From Bordetella hinzii LMG 13501 (GTDB lineage Bacteria; Pseudomonadota; Gammaproteobacteria; Burkholderiales; Burkholderiaceae_B): a stretch of DNA of 64,000 nucleotides. The stretch lies in assembly GCF_001548475.1 (NCBI RefSeq), contig NZ_LRUJ01000007.1:1-64000 (forward strand), read 5' to 3'. Positions within the stretch are counted from its first letter, which is position 1; each line of letters begins with the position of its first letter. The position numbers and the translations under genes were made by a program. Shown here piece after piece: positions 8,268-17,474 of this stretch. Under the pieces are notes generated by a model, which saw nothing but the letters and a program-made list of their open reading frames with translations, made no database searches and was not told the origin of the DNA.

Positions 8268-8807
8268 ATGTCTCGTTTGCAAGATTTCTACAAGAGCAAG
8301 GTCGCTGCCGACCTGCAAGCCAAGTTTGGCTACAAGAGCGTGATGGAAGTCCCCCGCATCACCAAGATCACCCTGAACATGGGTGTCTCGGAAGCCGTGG
8401 CGGACAAGAAGGTCATCGAGCATGCCGTCTCGGACCTGACCAAGATCGCCGGTCAAAAGCCCGTCATCACCAAGACGCGCAAAGCTATCGCGGGTTTCAA
8501 GATCCGTGAAAACTACCCGATCGGCTGCATGGTCACGCTGCGCGGCCAGCGCATGTACGAATTCCTGGATCGCCTGGTCGCGGTCGCGCTGCCGCGCGTG
8601 CGTGACTTCCGCGGTATCTCGGGTCGTGCTTTCGACGGCCGTGGCAACTACAACATCGGGGTGAAAGAGCAGATCATTTTCCCCGAAATCGAGTACGACA
8701 AGATCGACGCGCTGCGTGGGCTGAACATCAGCATCACCACCACCGCCAAGACCGACGAAGAAGCCAAGGCGCTCCTGACCGCCTTCAGCTTCCCGTTCCG
8801 CAACTAA
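8268..8807 (+). CDS. rplE: 50S ribosomal protein L5
   Basis: 179 residues starting [22 protein letters not shown], with the L5 stretches [13 protein letters not shown] and [19 protein letters not shown]5 binds 5S rRNA and contacts the P-site tRNA. In E. coli the S8 feedback site lies on the mRNA at the start of this gene; whether it does so here was not worked out. Confidence 0.98.
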   Translation: MSRLQDFYKSKVAADLQAKFGYKSVMEVPRITKITLNMGVSEAVADKKVIEHAVSDLTKIAGQKPVITKTRKAIAGFKIRENYPIGCMVTLRGQRMYEFLDRLVAVALPRVRDFRGISGRAFDGRGNYNIGVKEQIIFPEIEYDKIDALRGLNISITTTAKTDEEAKALLTAFSFPFRN

Positions 8808-8819
8808 GGGGCTGATGAC

Positions 8820-9125
8820 GTGGCTAAACTCTCCCTCATCAATCGCGACATCAAGCGCGCCAAGCTGGCTGACAAGTTCGCCGCTCGCCGTGCCGAATTG
8901 AAAGCGATCATCGACGATCAGTCGAAGACCGACGAAGAACGTTACCAAGCTCGGCTGAAGCTGCAGCAACTGCCGCGCAATGCCAACCCGACGCGCCAGC
9001 GCAATCGCTGCGTGGTGACCGGTCGTCCGCGCGGCGTGTTCCGCAAGTTCGGCCTGACCCGTCACAAACTGCGTGAAATGGCCATGAAGGGCGAAGTGCC
9101 CGGCATGACCAAGGCCAGCTGGTAG
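8820..9125 (+). CDS. rpsN: 30S ribosomal protein S14
   Basis: 101 residues with a GTG start 12 bases after rplE. This is the long form without the zinc-ribbon cysteines: only one cysteine remains, in [12 protein letters not shown]. It binds the head of the 30S subunit. The C-terminal [26 protein letters not shown] is the typical proteobacterial S14 tail. Confidence 0.97.
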   Translation: MAKLSLINRDIKRAKLADKFAARRAELKAIIDDQSKTDEERYQARLKLQQLPRNANPTRQRNRCVVTGRPRGVFRKFGLTRHKLREMAMKGEVPGMTKASW

Positions 9126-9135
9126 GAGAACGAAT

Positions 9136-9531
9136 ATGAGCATGAGCGATCCCATCGCCGATATGCTGACCCGCATTCGCAATGCGCAGCAAGTTGACAA
9201 GACTACGGTGAACATGCCCTCCTCGAAGCTGAAAGTGGCCATCGCCACCGTGCTGAAGGACGAAGGCTACATCGACGGTTTTGAAATCAAGGGCAGCCAG
9301 GCCAAGCCTGAGCTGGAAATCACCCTGAAGTACTACGCCGGCCGCCCGGTCATCGAGCGCATCGAACGTGTCTCGCGTCCTGGCCTGCGTATCTACAAGG
9401 GCCGCAGCAACATTCCTCAGGTCATGAACGGCCTGGGCGTGGCTATCGTTTCGACCTCGCGCGGCGTGATGACCGACCGCAAGGCTCGCGCCAACGGCGT
9501 GGGCGGCGAAGTGCTTTGCTACGTGGCCTAA
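9136..9531 (+). CDS. rpsH: 30S ribosomal protein S8
   Basis: 131 residues starting [18 protein letters not shown], with the conserved C-terminal [11 protein letters not shown] and [10 protein letters not shown]8 binds helix 21 of 16S rRNA and in E. coli is the translational repressor of the spc operon. Ten-base spacing after rpsN with an AGGAG site. Confidence 0.98.
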   Translation: MSMSDPIADMLTRIRNAQQVDKTTVNMPSSKLKVAIATVLKDEGYIDGFEIKGSQAKPELEITLKYYAGRPVIERIERVSRPGLRIYKGRSNIPQVMNGLGVAIVSTSRGVMTDRKARANGVGGEVLCYVA

Positions 9532-9541
9532 GGAGACTCGA

Positions 9542-10075
9542 ATGTCACGTATCGCTAAGTATCCGGTCGAACTGCCCAAGGGTGTTGAAGCCAGCATCCA
9601 GCAGGATCAGATCACCGTCAAGGGCCCGCTGGGCACCTTGGTGCAGACGCTGACGGGCGACGTCAACGTGGTTCAGGACGCCGGCAAGCTGACCTTCGCC
9701 GCCGCCAACGAATCGCGTCACGCCAACGCCATGTCGGGTACCGTGCGCGCGCTGGTCGCCAACATGGTGACCGGTGTGAGCAAGGGCTTCGAGCGCAAGC
9801 TGACGCTGGTCGGCGTGGGTTACCGTGCCTCCGTGCAGGGCGACGCCGTCAAGCTGCAGCTGGGCTTCTCGCACGACATCCTGCACAAGCTGCCCGCCGG
9901 TGTTAAGGCCGAGTGCCCGACCCAGACGGAAATCGTCATCAAGGGCGCCAACAAGCAAGTCGTCGGTCAAGTGGCCGCGGAAATCCGTGCTTACCGTGAA
10001 CCCGAACCCTACAAGGGCAAGGGTGTGCGTTACGCCGATGAGCGCGTCGTCATCAAAGAGACCAAGAAGAAGTAA
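9542..10075 (+). CDS. rplF: 50S ribosomal protein L6
   Basis: 177 residues, two L6 domains, starting [17 protein letters not shown] and ending [23 protein letters not shown], the L6 signature. It binds near the factor-binding site of the 50S subunit. Ten bases after rpsH in the same operon. Confidence 0.98.
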   Translation: MSRIAKYPVELPKGVEASIQQDQITVKGPLGTLVQTLTGDVNVVQDAGKLTFAAANESRHANAMSGTVRALVANMVTGVSKGFERKLTLVGVGYRASVQGDAVKLQLGFSHDILHKLPAGVKAECPTQTEIVIKGANKQVVGQVAAEIRAYREPEPYKGKGVRYADERVVIKETKKK

Positions 10076-10093
10076 AGGCGACAAGGACGAATC

Positions 10094-10459
10094 ATGGACA
10101 AAAAAGTTACCCGTTTGCGTCGTGCGGTTCCGACCCGCCGGAAGATTACGCAGCTGGGCGTTCATCGCCTGTCGGTCTTCCGCTCGAACCTGCACATCTA
10201 CGCCAACATCATTTCGCCGGAAGGCGATCGTGTGGTCGTCAGCGCCTCGACGCTCGAGGCCGAAGTGCGCTCGCAGCTGGCTGGCCAGTCCGGCGCCGGT
10301 GGCAACACCGCTGCTGCCGCGCTGATCGGCAAGCGTGTGGCCGAAAAGGCCAAGGCTGCCGGTATCGAACTGGTTGCCTTCGATCGCTCGGGCTTTCGTT
10401 ACCATGGCCGCGTCAAGGCGCTGGCCGATGCCGCGCGTGAAGCCGGCCTGAAGTTCTAA
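10094..10459 (+). CDS. rplR: 50S ribosomal protein L18
   Basis: 121 residues: a basic N-terminus ([18 protein letters not shown]) then the L18 core [16 protein letters not shown] and [26 protein letters not shown]. It binds 5S rRNA together with L5. Preceded by AAGGACG. Confidence 0.98.
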   Translation: MDKKVTRLRRAVPTRRKITQLGVHRLSVFRSNLHIYANIISPEGDRVVVSASTLEAEVRSQLAGQSGAGGNTAAAALIGKRVAEKAKAAGIELVAFDRSGFRYHGRVKALADAAREAGLKF

Positions 10460-10474
10460 GCGAGGATCAGTCAA

Positions 10475-10996
10475 ATGGCTAAAGTACAAGGCAAGAACGC
10501 CGCGGAAAAAGAGAACGACGACGGTCTGCGCGAAAAGATGATCGCGGTCAACCGCGTGAGCAAAGTGGTCAAGGGTGGTCGCACCATGAGCTTTGCCGCG
10601 CTGACCGTGGTGGGCGATGGCGATGGCCGTATCGGCATGGGCAAGGGCAAGGCGCGTGAAGTGCCGGTGTCGGTCCAGAAGGCGATGGAACAGGCCCGCC
10701 GCGGTATGTTCAAGGTGGCCCTGAAGAACGGCACGCTGTATCACACCGTGGTGGGCAAGCACGGCGCCTCGACGGTGCTGATCTCGCCGGCCGCTGAAGG
10801 TACCGGCGTGATCGCCGGCGGCCCGATGCGCGCCATTTTCGAAGTGATGGGCGTGCGCAACGTCGTGGCCAAGAGTCTTGGCTCGAGCAACCCGTACAAC
10901 ATGGTTCGCGCCACGTTGAACGGCCTGCGCAATTCCCTGACCCCGTCGGAAGTTGCTGCCAAGCGCGGCAAGACCGTCGAAGAGATCCTGGGGTAA
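10475..10996 (+). CDS. rpsE: 30S ribosomal protein S5
   Basis: 173 residues. The N-terminal double-stranded RNA-binding domain carries the S5 signature ([20 protein letters not shown]) and the C-terminal half reads [27 protein letters not shown]5 acts in decoding accuracy and is the spectinomycin-resistance site that gave the operon its name. The start lies 15 bases after rplR. Confidence 0.98.
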   Translation: MAKVQGKNAAEKENDDGLREKMIAVNRVSKVVKGGRTMSFAALTVVGDGDGRIGMGKGKAREVPVSVQKAMEQARRGMFKVALKNGTLYHTVVGKHGASTVLISPAAEGTGVIAGGPMRAIFEVMGVRNVVAKSLGSSNPYNMVRATLNGLRNSLTPSEVAAKRGKTVEEILG

Positions 10997-10999
10997 ATC

Positions 11000-11185
11000 A
11001 TGGCTCAGAAGCAGATCAAAGTTACGCTCGTACGCTCGGTGATCGGTACCAAGCAATCCCACCGCGACACGGTTCGCGGCCTGGGTCTGCGCGGTCTCAA
11101 CAGCAGCCGCGTGCTGCTCGACACGCCGGAAGTGCGCGGGATGATCCGCAAGGTGGATTATCTCGTCTCCGTGTCGGAAGCCTAA
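11000..11185 (+). CDS. rpmD: 50S ribosomal protein L30
   Basis: 61 residues ([19 protein letters not shown] through [17 protein letters not shown]), the short bacterial L30. It starts only 3 bases after the rpsE stop, so translation is probably coupled. Confidence 0.97.
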   Translation: MAQKQIKVTLVRSVIGTKQSHRDTVRGLGLRGLNSSRVLLDTPEVRGMIRKVDYLVSVSEA

Positions 11186-11194
11186 GGAATCACG

Positions 11195-11635
11195 ATGTCG
11201 GATATTCAACTCAATACGCTGAAGCCCGCCGAGGGCTCCAAGCACGCCAAGCGCCGCGTCGGCCGTGGCATCGGTTCCGGCCTGGGTAAGACCGCCGGCC
11301 GTGGTCACAAGGGTCAGAAGTCGCGTTCGGGCGGTTTCCACAAGGTTGGCTTCGAAGGCGGCCAGATGCCGCTGCAGCGTCGCCTGCCCAAGCGCGGTTT
11401 CACCCCGCTCGGCCAGCATCTGTACGCCGAAGTCCGTCTGTCGGACCTGCAGCGTCTCGACGTCGAGGAAGTCGATGTCCAGGCCCTGAAGGCCGCCGGC
11501 GTGGTTGGCCAGGGCGTGCGTTATGCCAAGGTCATCAAGTCGGGTGAACTCTCGCGCAAGGTGGTGCTGCGTGGCATCACCGCGACGGCTGGCGCTCGCG
11601 CCGCCGTCGAGGCCGCGGGCGGCTCGCTTGCTTGA
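11195..11635 (+). CDS. rplO: 50S ribosomal protein L15
   Basis: 146 residues starting [21 protein letters not shown], followed by the glycine-rich [20 protein letters not shown], the disordered L15 tail that threads into 23S rRNA. The globular C-terminus ends [17 protein letters not shown]. It directly precedes secY, as usual. Confidence 0.98.
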   Translation: MSDIQLNTLKPAEGSKHAKRRVGRGIGSGLGKTAGRGHKGQKSRSGGFHKVGFEGGQMPLQRRLPKRGFTPLGQHLYAEVRLSDLQRLDVEEVDVQALKAAGVVGQGVRYAKVIKSGELSRKVVLRGITATAGARAAVEAAGGSLA

Positions 11636-11649
11636 TCGCGAGGTGACGC

Positions 11650-12975
11650 GTGGCTAAAGCGCAGGCACTGGGCAAGACCGGTACGCGATACGGCGATCTG
11701 AAGCGCCGTCTCGTGTTCCTGGTCCTCGCCCTCGTGGTTTACCGTCTCGGTACTCACATCCCTGTTCCGGGCATCAATCCGGACGCGCTGGCGGACTTGT
11801 TCCGCCAGAACCAGGGCGGGATCCTGGGCCTGTTCAACATGTTCTCGGGCGGTGCGCTTTCGCGCTTTTCGATCTTTGCCCTGGGGATCATGCCGTACAT
11901 TTCGGCATCCATCATCATGCAGTTGATGTCGGTGGTGGTGCCGTCGCTGGAAGCGCTCAAGAAAGAGGGCGAGGCCGGCCGGCGCAAGATCACCCAATAC
12001 ACCCGCTACGGCACGGTCGTGCTGGCGCTGGTGCAGGCCGTGGGCATTTCGGTGGCGTTGGAGTCGCAACCCGGGCTCGTTGTCGATCCGGGCATGTTGT
12101 TCCGCTTCACCACGGTGGTGACGCTGGTCACCGGCACCATGTTTGTCATGTGGCTGGGTGAACAGATTACCGAACGTGGTCTGGGCAATGGTATTTCGAT
12201 CCTGATCTTCGCTGGTATCGTCGCGGGCTTGCCCACGGCCTTGGCCGGGCTGCTGGACCTGGTGCGCACCAACTCGATGTCGGTGGTGTCCGCCCTGTTC
12301 ATCATCGCCCTGGTGGTACTGGTGACGGCCTTCGTGGTGTTCGTCGAACGCGGGCAGCGCAAGATCACGGTCAACTACGCCAAGCGCCAAGTGGGCAACA
12401 AGGTCTACGGTGGCCAGAGCTCGCACCTGCCGCTCAAGCTGAACATGGCCGGGGTGATTCCGCCGATCTTCGCGTCGTCGATCATTCTGTTCCCGGCCAC
12501 GATCACCAGCTGGTTCTCCAGCGGCGACCGCATGGTCTGGCTGCGTGACCTGGCTGCCGCGCTTGAACCTCGTCAACCGCTCTACATCACGCTGTATTCG
12601 GTCGCGATCATCTTCTTCTGCTTTTTCTACACGGCTCTGGTGTTCAACAGCCGCGAAACGGCGGATAACCTGAAGAAGAGCGGTGCGTTCGTCCCGGGCA
12701 TTCGTCCTGGTGAGCAAACCGCGCGTTACATCGACAAGATTCTGATGCGTCTCACGCTGGCTGGTGCCCTCTACATCACGCTGGTGTGCTTGCTGCCGGA
12801 ATTCTTGGTGATGCGTTGGAACGTACCGTTCTACTTTGGTGGAACGTCCCTATTGATCATTGTGGTGGTGACGATGGATTTCATGGCGCAGGTTCAGGCC
12901 TACATGATGTCTCACCAGTACGACTCGCTGCTCAAGAAGGCCAACTTCAAGGGTACGGGTTTGCCCATGCGGTAA
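11650..12975 (+). CDS. secY: Protein translocase subunit SecY
   Basis: A 441-residue channel protein of the Sec translocon with ten expected membrane spans. Recognisable parts: [22 protein letters not shown] (span 1), the plug region and [19 protein letters not shown] (span 2), [26 protein letters not shown] (loop 6/7) and the C-terminal [12 protein letters not shown]. It starts with GTG. Membrane-protein export and insertion depend on it; co-transcription with ribosomal proteins matches supply to translation. Confidence 0.98.
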   Translation: MAKAQALGKTGTRYGDLKRRLVFLVLALVVYRLGTHIPVPGINPDALADLFRQNQGGILGLFNMFSGGALSRFSIFALGIMPYISASIIMQLMSVVVPSLEALKKEGEAGRRKITQYTRYGTVVLALVQAVGISVALESQPGLVVDPGMLFRFTTVVTLVTGTMFVMWLGEQITERGLGNGISILIFAGIVAGLPTALAGLLDLVRTNSMSVVSALFIIALVVLVTAFVVFVERGQRKITVNYAKRQVGNKVYGGQSSHLPLKLNMAGVIPPIFASSIILFPATITSWFSSGDRMVWLRDLAAALEPRQPLYITLYSVAIIFFCFFYTALVFNSRETADNLKKSGAFVPGIRPGEQTARYIDKILMRLTLAGALYITLVCLLPEFLVMRWNVPFYFGGTSLLIIVVVTMDFMAQVQAYMMSHQYDSLLKKANFKGTGLPMR

Positions 12976-12984
12976 GCAAAGAGT

Positions 12985-13203
12985 ATGTCAAAGGACGACG
13001 TTATCCAGATGCAAGGTGAGGTTCTCGAGAACCTCCCCAACGCGACATTTCGCGTCAAGCTCGAAAACGGCCACGTGGTGTTGGGCCATATTTCCGGCAA
13101 GATGCGCATGCATTACATCCGGATTCTGCCCGGCGACAAGGTCACAGTGGAGCTCACGCCCTATGACCTGACACGAGCAAGGATTGTCTTCCGCTCCAAA
13201 TGA
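12985..13203 (+). CDS. infA: Translation initiation factor IF-1
   Basis: A 72-residue OB-fold protein, [24 protein letters not shown] to [11 protein letters not shown], the standard IF-1. It occupies the A site during initiation. Its place between secY and rpmJ is characteristic of many beta-proteobacteria; in E. coli infA is elsewhere. Confidence 0.97.
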   Translation: MSKDDVIQMQGEVLENLPNATFRVKLENGHVVLGHISGKMRMHYIRILPGDKVTVELTPYDLTRARIVFRSK

Positions 13204-13238
13204 TGCGGAACCGGGTTACGGAAAATTAGGAGTCAACC

Positions 13239-13352
13239 ATGAAAGTAATGGCATCGGTTAAGCGGATCTGCCGCAACTGCAAAGTTATCAAACGTCACGG
13301 CGTGGTGCGTGTCATCTGCACCGACCCGCGTCACAAGCAGCGTCAAGGCTAA
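13239..13352 (+). CDS. rpmJ: 50S ribosomal protein L36
   Basis: A 37-codon gene, too short for most ORF lists. It encodes [20 protein letters not shown] onward and ends HKQRQG. Cys11, Cys14, Cys27 and His32 form the zinc site of the C+ form of L36. The ribosome site AGGAG lies 7 bases upstream. Position between infA and rpsM confirms the assignment. Confidence 0.97.
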
Positions 13353-13394
13353 CCCCGGTTAGCGGTACGCAACGGATTAAATCAAGGAACAGTC

Positions 13395-13760
13395 ATGGCC
13401 CGTATTGCTGGCATTAACATTCCGCCGCAACAGCACGCCGAGATCGGCCTGACCGCCATTTTTGGCATCGGTCGTACGCGCGCCCGCAAGATCTGCGAAG
13501 CTGCTGGTGTGCCCGTTACCAAAAAGGTCAAAGATCTGACCGACGCTGAGTTGGAACGCATCCGTGAACACCTGGGCGTGTTCACTGTCGAGGGTGACCT
13601 GCGTCGTGAAGTACAGCTCTCGATCAAGCGTTTGATCGACCTGGGAACCTACCGCGGTATGCGTCATAAGCGCGGTCTGCCCGTGCGCGGCCAGCGCACT
13701 CGCACCAACGCCCGCACCCGCAAGGGCCCGCGTCGTGCTGCTGCGTCCCTGAAGAAATAA
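13395..13760 (+). CDS. rpsM: 30S ribosomal protein S13
   Basis: 121 residues starting [26 protein letters not shown], with [25 protein letters not shown] near the end. S13 lies in the 30S head and contacts the P-site tRNA and L5. It opens the alpha part of the block; in E. coli S4 represses translation from this start, and the 42-base gap upstream could hold such a site, but I did not identify the pseudoknot. Confidence 0.98.
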   Translation: MARIAGINIPPQQHAEIGLTAIFGIGRTRARKICEAAGVPVTKKVKDLTDAELERIREHLGVFTVEGDLRREVQLSIKRLIDLGTYRGMRHKRGLPVRGQRTRTNARTRKGPRRAAASLKK

Positions 13761-13775
13761 TCGAGGATTTAGATT

Positions 13776-14177
13776 ATGGCGAAAGCTTCCACCAGCGGCG
13801 CTTCGCGCGTACGCAAAAAGGTCAAGAAGAACGTCTCGGACGGCATCGCGCACGTTCACGCATCGTTCAACAACACCATCATCACCATCACCGATCGCCA
13901 AGGCAATGCCCTGTCCTGGGCGACTTCGGGTGGTGCCGGCTTCAAGGGCTCGCGCAAATCGACCCCGTTCGCCGCTCAGGTCGCCGCCGAAACGGCCGGC
14001 CGCGTGGCGATGGAATACGGCATCAAGACCCTCGAAGTTCGCATCAAGGGCCCTGGTCCTGGCCGCGAATCGTCCGTGCGCGCCCTGAATGCGCTGGGTA
14101 TCAAGATCTCGAGCATTGCCGATATCACGCCCATTCCGCATAACGGCTGCCGTCCGCCGAAGCGTCGTCGTATCTAA
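13776..14177 (+). CDS. rpsK: 30S ribosomal protein S11
   Basis: 133 residues with the S11 core ([23 protein letters not shown]) and the C-terminal [20 protein letters not shown]. It forms part of the platform near the anti-Shine-Dalgarno region. Fifteen bases after rpsM. Confidence 0.98.
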   Translation: MAKASTSGASRVRKKVKKNVSDGIAHVHASFNNTIITITDRQGNALSWATSGGAGFKGSRKSTPFAAQVAAETAGRVAMEYGIKTLEVRIKGPGPGRESSVRALNALGIKISSIADITPIPHNGCRPPKRRRI

Positions 14178-14188
14178 GGGGAACCTTC

Positions 14189-14812
14189 ATGGCTCGTTAT
14201 ACTGGTCCCAAGTGCAAACTCTCGCGCCGCGAGGGCACCGATCTGTTCCTGAAGAGCGCCCGCCGCTCGCTGGATTCCAAGTGCAAGCTGGATTCCAAGC
14301 CCGGCCAGCATGGCCGCACTTCGGGCGCCCGCACCTCCGACTACGGTCTGCAGCTGCGTGAAAAGCAAAAGCTCAAGCGCATGTACGGCGTGCTGGAAAA
14401 GCAATTCCGCAAGTACTTCGCCGAAGCCGAGCGCCGTCGTGGCAACACCGGCGAAACGCTGATCCAGCTGCTCGAATCGCGCCTGGACAACGTCGTCTAC
14501 CGCATGGGTTTCGGTTCGACCCGCGCTGAAGCCCGCCAACTGGTGAGCCACCGCGCCATCGAACTGAACGGCCACACCGCCGATATCGCTTCGATCCTGG
14601 TCAAGGCCGGCGACGTCATCACGGTGCGCGAAAGCGCCAAGAAGCAAGCCCGTATCCGCGAATCGCTGGATCTGGCTTCGAGCATCGGCATCCCCCAGTG
14701 GGTGGAAGTCGATACCAACAAGATGACCGGTACGTTCAAGTCGGCCCCGGATCGCGCTGATGTCGCCCGCGACGTCAACGAATCCATGGTCGTCGAACTG
14801 TACTCGCGCTAA
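14189..14812 (+). CDS. rpsD: 30S ribosomal protein S4
   Basis: 207 residues starting [24 protein letters not shown], with the S4 RNA-binding domain ([27 protein letters not shown]). A primary 16S rRNA binder and, in enterobacteria, repressor of the alpha operon. A terminator-like hairpin follows before rpoA. Confidence 0.98.
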   Translation: MARYTGPKCKLSRREGTDLFLKSARRSLDSKCKLDSKPGQHGRTSGARTSDYGLQLREKQKLKRMYGVLEKQFRKYFAEAERRRGNTGETLIQLLESRLDNVVYRMGFGSTRAEARQLVSHRAIELNGHTADIASILVKAGDVITVRESAKKQARIRESLDLASSIGIPQWVEVDTNKMTGTFKSAPDRADVARDVNESMVVELYSR

Positions 14813-14850
14813 TCGCGTCGCGGGCCTTGTGCCTGCGAACGAAGCGTCCC

Positions 14851-14884
14851 AGCCCGCCCAGGCCTGTTGGCCGAGGCGGGCTTT
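14851..14884 (+). terminator. Hairpin between rpsD and rpoA (attenuator-like)
   Basis: An AGCCCGCC arm pairs exactly with GGCGGGCT, with an inner GGCC/GGCC pair around a TGTT loop, then TTTG. The run of T is short, so it probably lowers rather than stops readthrough into rpoA. The 173-base gap shows no gene. Confidence 0.5.
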
Positions 14885-14985
14885 GCGGTGTTCTACGCCG
14901 CTGTTTTACTCCGCTGCCCGCAGCATTTACTTCCATCAGCCTTATCGGTGTAACGAGCCGAGGGTATTGAAAAGGAACCCAGTAC

Positions 14986-15972
14986 ATGTCCACTCAAGGT
15001 TTTCTGAAGCCGCGCTCCATCGAAGTCGAGCCGGTCGGCCCCAACCACGCCAAGATCGTGATGGAGCCGTTCGAGCGCGGCTACGGCCACACGCTGGGCA
15101 ACGCCCTGCGCCGCATCCTGCTGTCCTCGATGACCGGCTATGCGCCGACCGAAGTGCAGATGACCGGCGTCGTGCATGAATACTCGACCATTCCGGGCGT
15201 TCGCGAAGATGTCGTCGACATCCTGCTGAACCTGAAGGGCGTGGTGTTCAAGCTGCACAACCGCGACGAAGTCACCCTGATCCTGCGCAAGAACGGCGCC
15301 GGCCAGGTGCTGGCCAGCGACATCGAATTGCCGCACGACGTCGAGATCGTCAATCCCGATCACCCCATCTGCAACCTGACCGATGCCGGCAAGCTGGAGA
15401 TGCAGATCAAGGTCGAGAAGGGCCGCGGCTATGTGCCGGGCAACGTGCGCGCGCTGTCGGAAGACCGCACCCACACCATCGGCCGCATCGTCCTGGACGC
15501 CTCCTACAGCCCCGTGCGCCGCGTGAGCTATGCGGTTGAAAGCGCCCGCGTCGAACAGCGTACCGACCTGGACAAGCTGGTGCTGGACATCGAGACCAAC
15601 GGCGTGATCTCGCCCGAGGAAGCCGTGCGCCAGTCCGCCCGCATCCTGATGGACCAGATCTCCGTGTTTGCCGCCCTGGAAGGCGCCGGCGACTCGTACG
15701 AAGCCCCGGTTCGCGGCACGCCGCAGATCGATCCGGTGCTGCTGCGTCCGGTCGACGACCTGGAGCTGACCGTGCGTTCGGCCAACTGCCTGAAGGCCGA
15801 GAACATCTATTACATCGGCGACCTGATCCAGCGCACCGAGAACGAGCTGCTCAAGACCCCGAACCTGGGCCGCAAGTCGCTCAACGAAATCAAGGAAGTC
15901 CTGGCCGCGCGCGGCCTGACCCTGGGCATGAAGCTCGAAAACTGGCCCCCGCTGGGCCTCGAGCGCCCGTAA
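14986..15972 (+). CDS. rpoA: DNA-directed RNA polymerase subunit alpha
   Basis: 328 residues. The N-terminal dimerisation domain is recognisable by [24 protein letters not shown] and the C-terminal domain (about 245-320) by [43 protein letters not shown], which binds UP elements and activators. Usual place between rpsD and rplQ. AAAGGA precedes the ATG. Confidence 0.98.
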   Translation: MSTQGFLKPRSIEVEPVGPNHAKIVMEPFERGYGHTLGNALRRILLSSMTGYAPTEVQMTGVVHEYSTIPGVREDVVDILLNLKGVVFKLHNRDEVTLILRKNGAGQVLASDIELPHDVEIVNPDHPICNLTDAGKLEMQIKVEKGRGYVPGNVRALSEDRTHTIGRIVLDASYSPVRRVSYAVESARVEQRTDLDKLVLDIETNGVISPEEAVRQSARILMDQISVFAALEGAGDSYEAPVRGTPQIDPVLLRPVDDLELTVRSANCLKAENIYYIGDLIQRTENELLKTPNLGRKSLNEIKEVLAARGLTLGMKLENWPPLGLERP

Positions 15973-15985
15973 GCCATGCGGTGAG

Positions 15986-16007
15986 CCATGGGCCTTCTGG
16001 CCCATGG
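15986..16007 (+). repeat. Perfect hairpin in the rpoA-rplQ gap
   Basis: CCATGGGCC and GGCCCATGG form a 9-bp perfect stem around a TTCT loop, 14 bases after the rpoA stop. No T run follows. It may protect the rpoA 3' end or separate rplQ expression. The gap to rplQ is 162 bases. Confidence 0.5.
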
Positions 16008-16134
16008 CCGCCCGAGAGGCATCTCCGGATGCCATTTTTCCACCGGACCGCGGCCCATCAGATCGAAAGGGCCGATAGAAGAGCCGGCTAACCCGGCGGC
16101 GGAAACGCCGTCTTTAGATTCAAAGGAAATCACC

Positions 16135-16530
16135 ATGCGTCACGGTAACGGCCTGCGCAAGCTCAACCGCACCAGCAGCCATCGTCTCGCCATGTTCCGC
16201 AACATGGCCGTTTCGCTGATCACTCACGAAGCGATCAAGACCACGCTGCCCAAGGCGAAAGAACTGCGCCGCGTCATCGAACCCCTCATCACCCTGGGCA
16301 AGGAACCCACCCTCGCGAACAAGCGTCTGGCTTTTGCCCGTCTGCGCGATCGCGACGCCGTGGTCAAGCTGTTCGCTGAAATCGGTCCGCGTTACGCGAA
16401 CCGCAACGGCGGCTATACCCGTGTCCTGAAGATGGGCTTCCGTCAGGGCGACAACGCTCCCATGGCTTTCATGGAGCTGGTTGACCGTCCGGAAGTGGAT
16501 GCTTCCGAAGCGGATAGCGCCGCCGAATAA
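16135..16530 (+). CDS. rplQ: 50S ribosomal protein L17
   Basis: 131 residues, [25 protein letters not shown] onward, the conserved L17 start, with a short acidic tail ending ASEADSAAE. The ATG was chosen by homology and by the AAGGAAAT site; an in-frame start 49 codons upstream lies in the intergenic hairpin and is not credible. Last gene of the operon. Confidence 0.97.
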   Translation: MRHGNGLRKLNRTSSHRLAMFRNMAVSLITHEAIKTTLPKAKELRRVIEPLITLGKEPTLANKRLAFARLRDRDAVVKLFAEIGPRYANRNGGYTRVLKMGFRQGDNAPMAFMELVDRPEVDASEADSAAE

Positions 16531-16548
16531 GGCAGCGCCATAAGCGGC

Positions 16549-16580
16549 AAAAGCGGACCTCCGGGTCCGCTTTTGTTTTT
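16549..16580 (+). terminator. Rho-independent terminator of the ribosomal operon
   Basis: AAAAGCGGACC and GGTCCGCTTTT form an 11-bp stem around a TCCG loop, followed by GTTTTT. It lies 18 bases after rplQ. The A/T base of the stem could also serve the convergent HIT gene. Confidence 0.9.
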
Positions 16581-16585
16581 CCGGC

Positions 16586-17017
16586 TCAACCCAGCGCCTG
16601 CCGCAGCGCTTCGGCAGTCGCGCCGAGTTCCTCGTTGCTGGCCTGCGGCGGCATGATGAAAGTCAGGTCCTGCTGCGCGATGTAGTGCGTGGACGTGATG
16701 TCATGCGGGTGATGCATGGGCACGATGTGCGCATGCGCGTGGGCCACGTGGATCCCCGTGAAAGCCAGGCCCACGCGGTCCACGCTGTACAGCCGTTTCA
16801 TGTGGCGGGCCAGCCGTTGGCCCAGGTTGACGATATGTCCGGCCAGGTCGGCCGGCATGTCCTCGAAGTAGGGATAGTGCTGCTTCGGGATGATCAGCAC
16901 ATGGCCGCGTCTGACCGGATGGATGTCCAGAAAGGCGAAGATACGGCTGTCTTCATGGATGGCGTGCGCGGGGAGTTCATGCCGTGCGATGCGGCAGAAC
17001 AGGCAGTTGTCCGGCAT
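16586..17017 (-). CDS. HIT-family nucleotide-binding protein
   Basis: A 143-residue histidine-triad protein. The triad HVAHAHAHIVPM holds the His-x-His-x-His signature, and the N-terminal CLFCRI is a common zinc or structural cysteine pair of HIT proteins. Members hydrolyse or transfer nucleotidyl groups (AMP-lysine, Ap4A). The start at 17017 has AGGAGACAAGGAA directly upstream; longer in-frame starts do not. It converges on rplQ and is divergent from cutA. Confidence 0.88.
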   Translation of the reverse strand: MPDNCLFCRIARHELPAHAIHEDSRIFAFLDIHPVRRGHVLIIPKQHYPYFEDMPADLAGHIVNLGQRLARHMKRLYSVDRVGLAFTGIHVAHAHAHIVPMHHPHDITSTHYIAQQDLTFIMPPQASNEELGATAEALRQALG

Positions 17018-17120
17018 TTCCTTGTCTCCTGAGGGCCGTGGCAGGCGAAAAGCGGCGTCCGCGGCCAATCCCATAAAATACCCTGAGTTCCCTGGCGTAG
17101 GTCTCAAATTAGGAGGTCAC

Positions 17121-17462
17121 ATGTTGCGCGATGACGACGTTGTACTGATCATCAGCAATGCTCCGGACGGCCTGCTGGCCAAGCGTATCGCGCATGTGCT
17201 GGTCGAGGACGGCCTGGCGGCCTGCGTGAACCTTGGGCAGGCAGTGCTGTCTGTCTATCGTTGGAAGGGAGAGATCGAGGGTGCCGAGGAGGTTCCGCTC
17301 ACGATCAAGACCACCTACGGCATGCATCAGGCCGTGGTGCAGACGCTGGCGCGGCTGCACCCCTACGACGTGCCGGAGATCATTGTGATTCCCGTGATCG
17401 GGGGGCTGGCCTCCTATTTGGACTGGGTGCGTGAGCAGGCCGGTCATCCGGGATCGGAATAA
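17121..17462 (+). CDS. cutA: Divalent-cation tolerance protein CutA
   Basis: A 113-residue trimeric ferredoxin-like protein of the CutA1 family. Signature parts: ISNAPDGLLAKRIAHVLVEDGLAACVN, SVYRWKGEIEGAEEVPLTIKT and LHPYDVPEIIVIPV. The ATG sits 6 bases after AGGAGG. cutA directly before dsbD is a widespread pairing, and E. coli cutA is linked to copper tolerance in the same way. Confidence 0.95.
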   Translation: MLRDDDVVLIISNAPDGLLAKRIAHVLVEDGLAACVNLGQAVLSVYRWKGEIEGAEEVPLTIKTTYGMHQAVVQTLARLHPYDVPEIIVIPVIGGLASYLDWVREQAGHPGSE

Positions 17463-17474
17463 GCAGAGGACGTT

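Noticed and set aside
9545-11419. A 624-codon open frame antisense to rplF-rplO
   Set aside because: It mirrors well-conserved ribosomal genes, is rich in histidine/glycine/alanine and has no ribosome site or family features.
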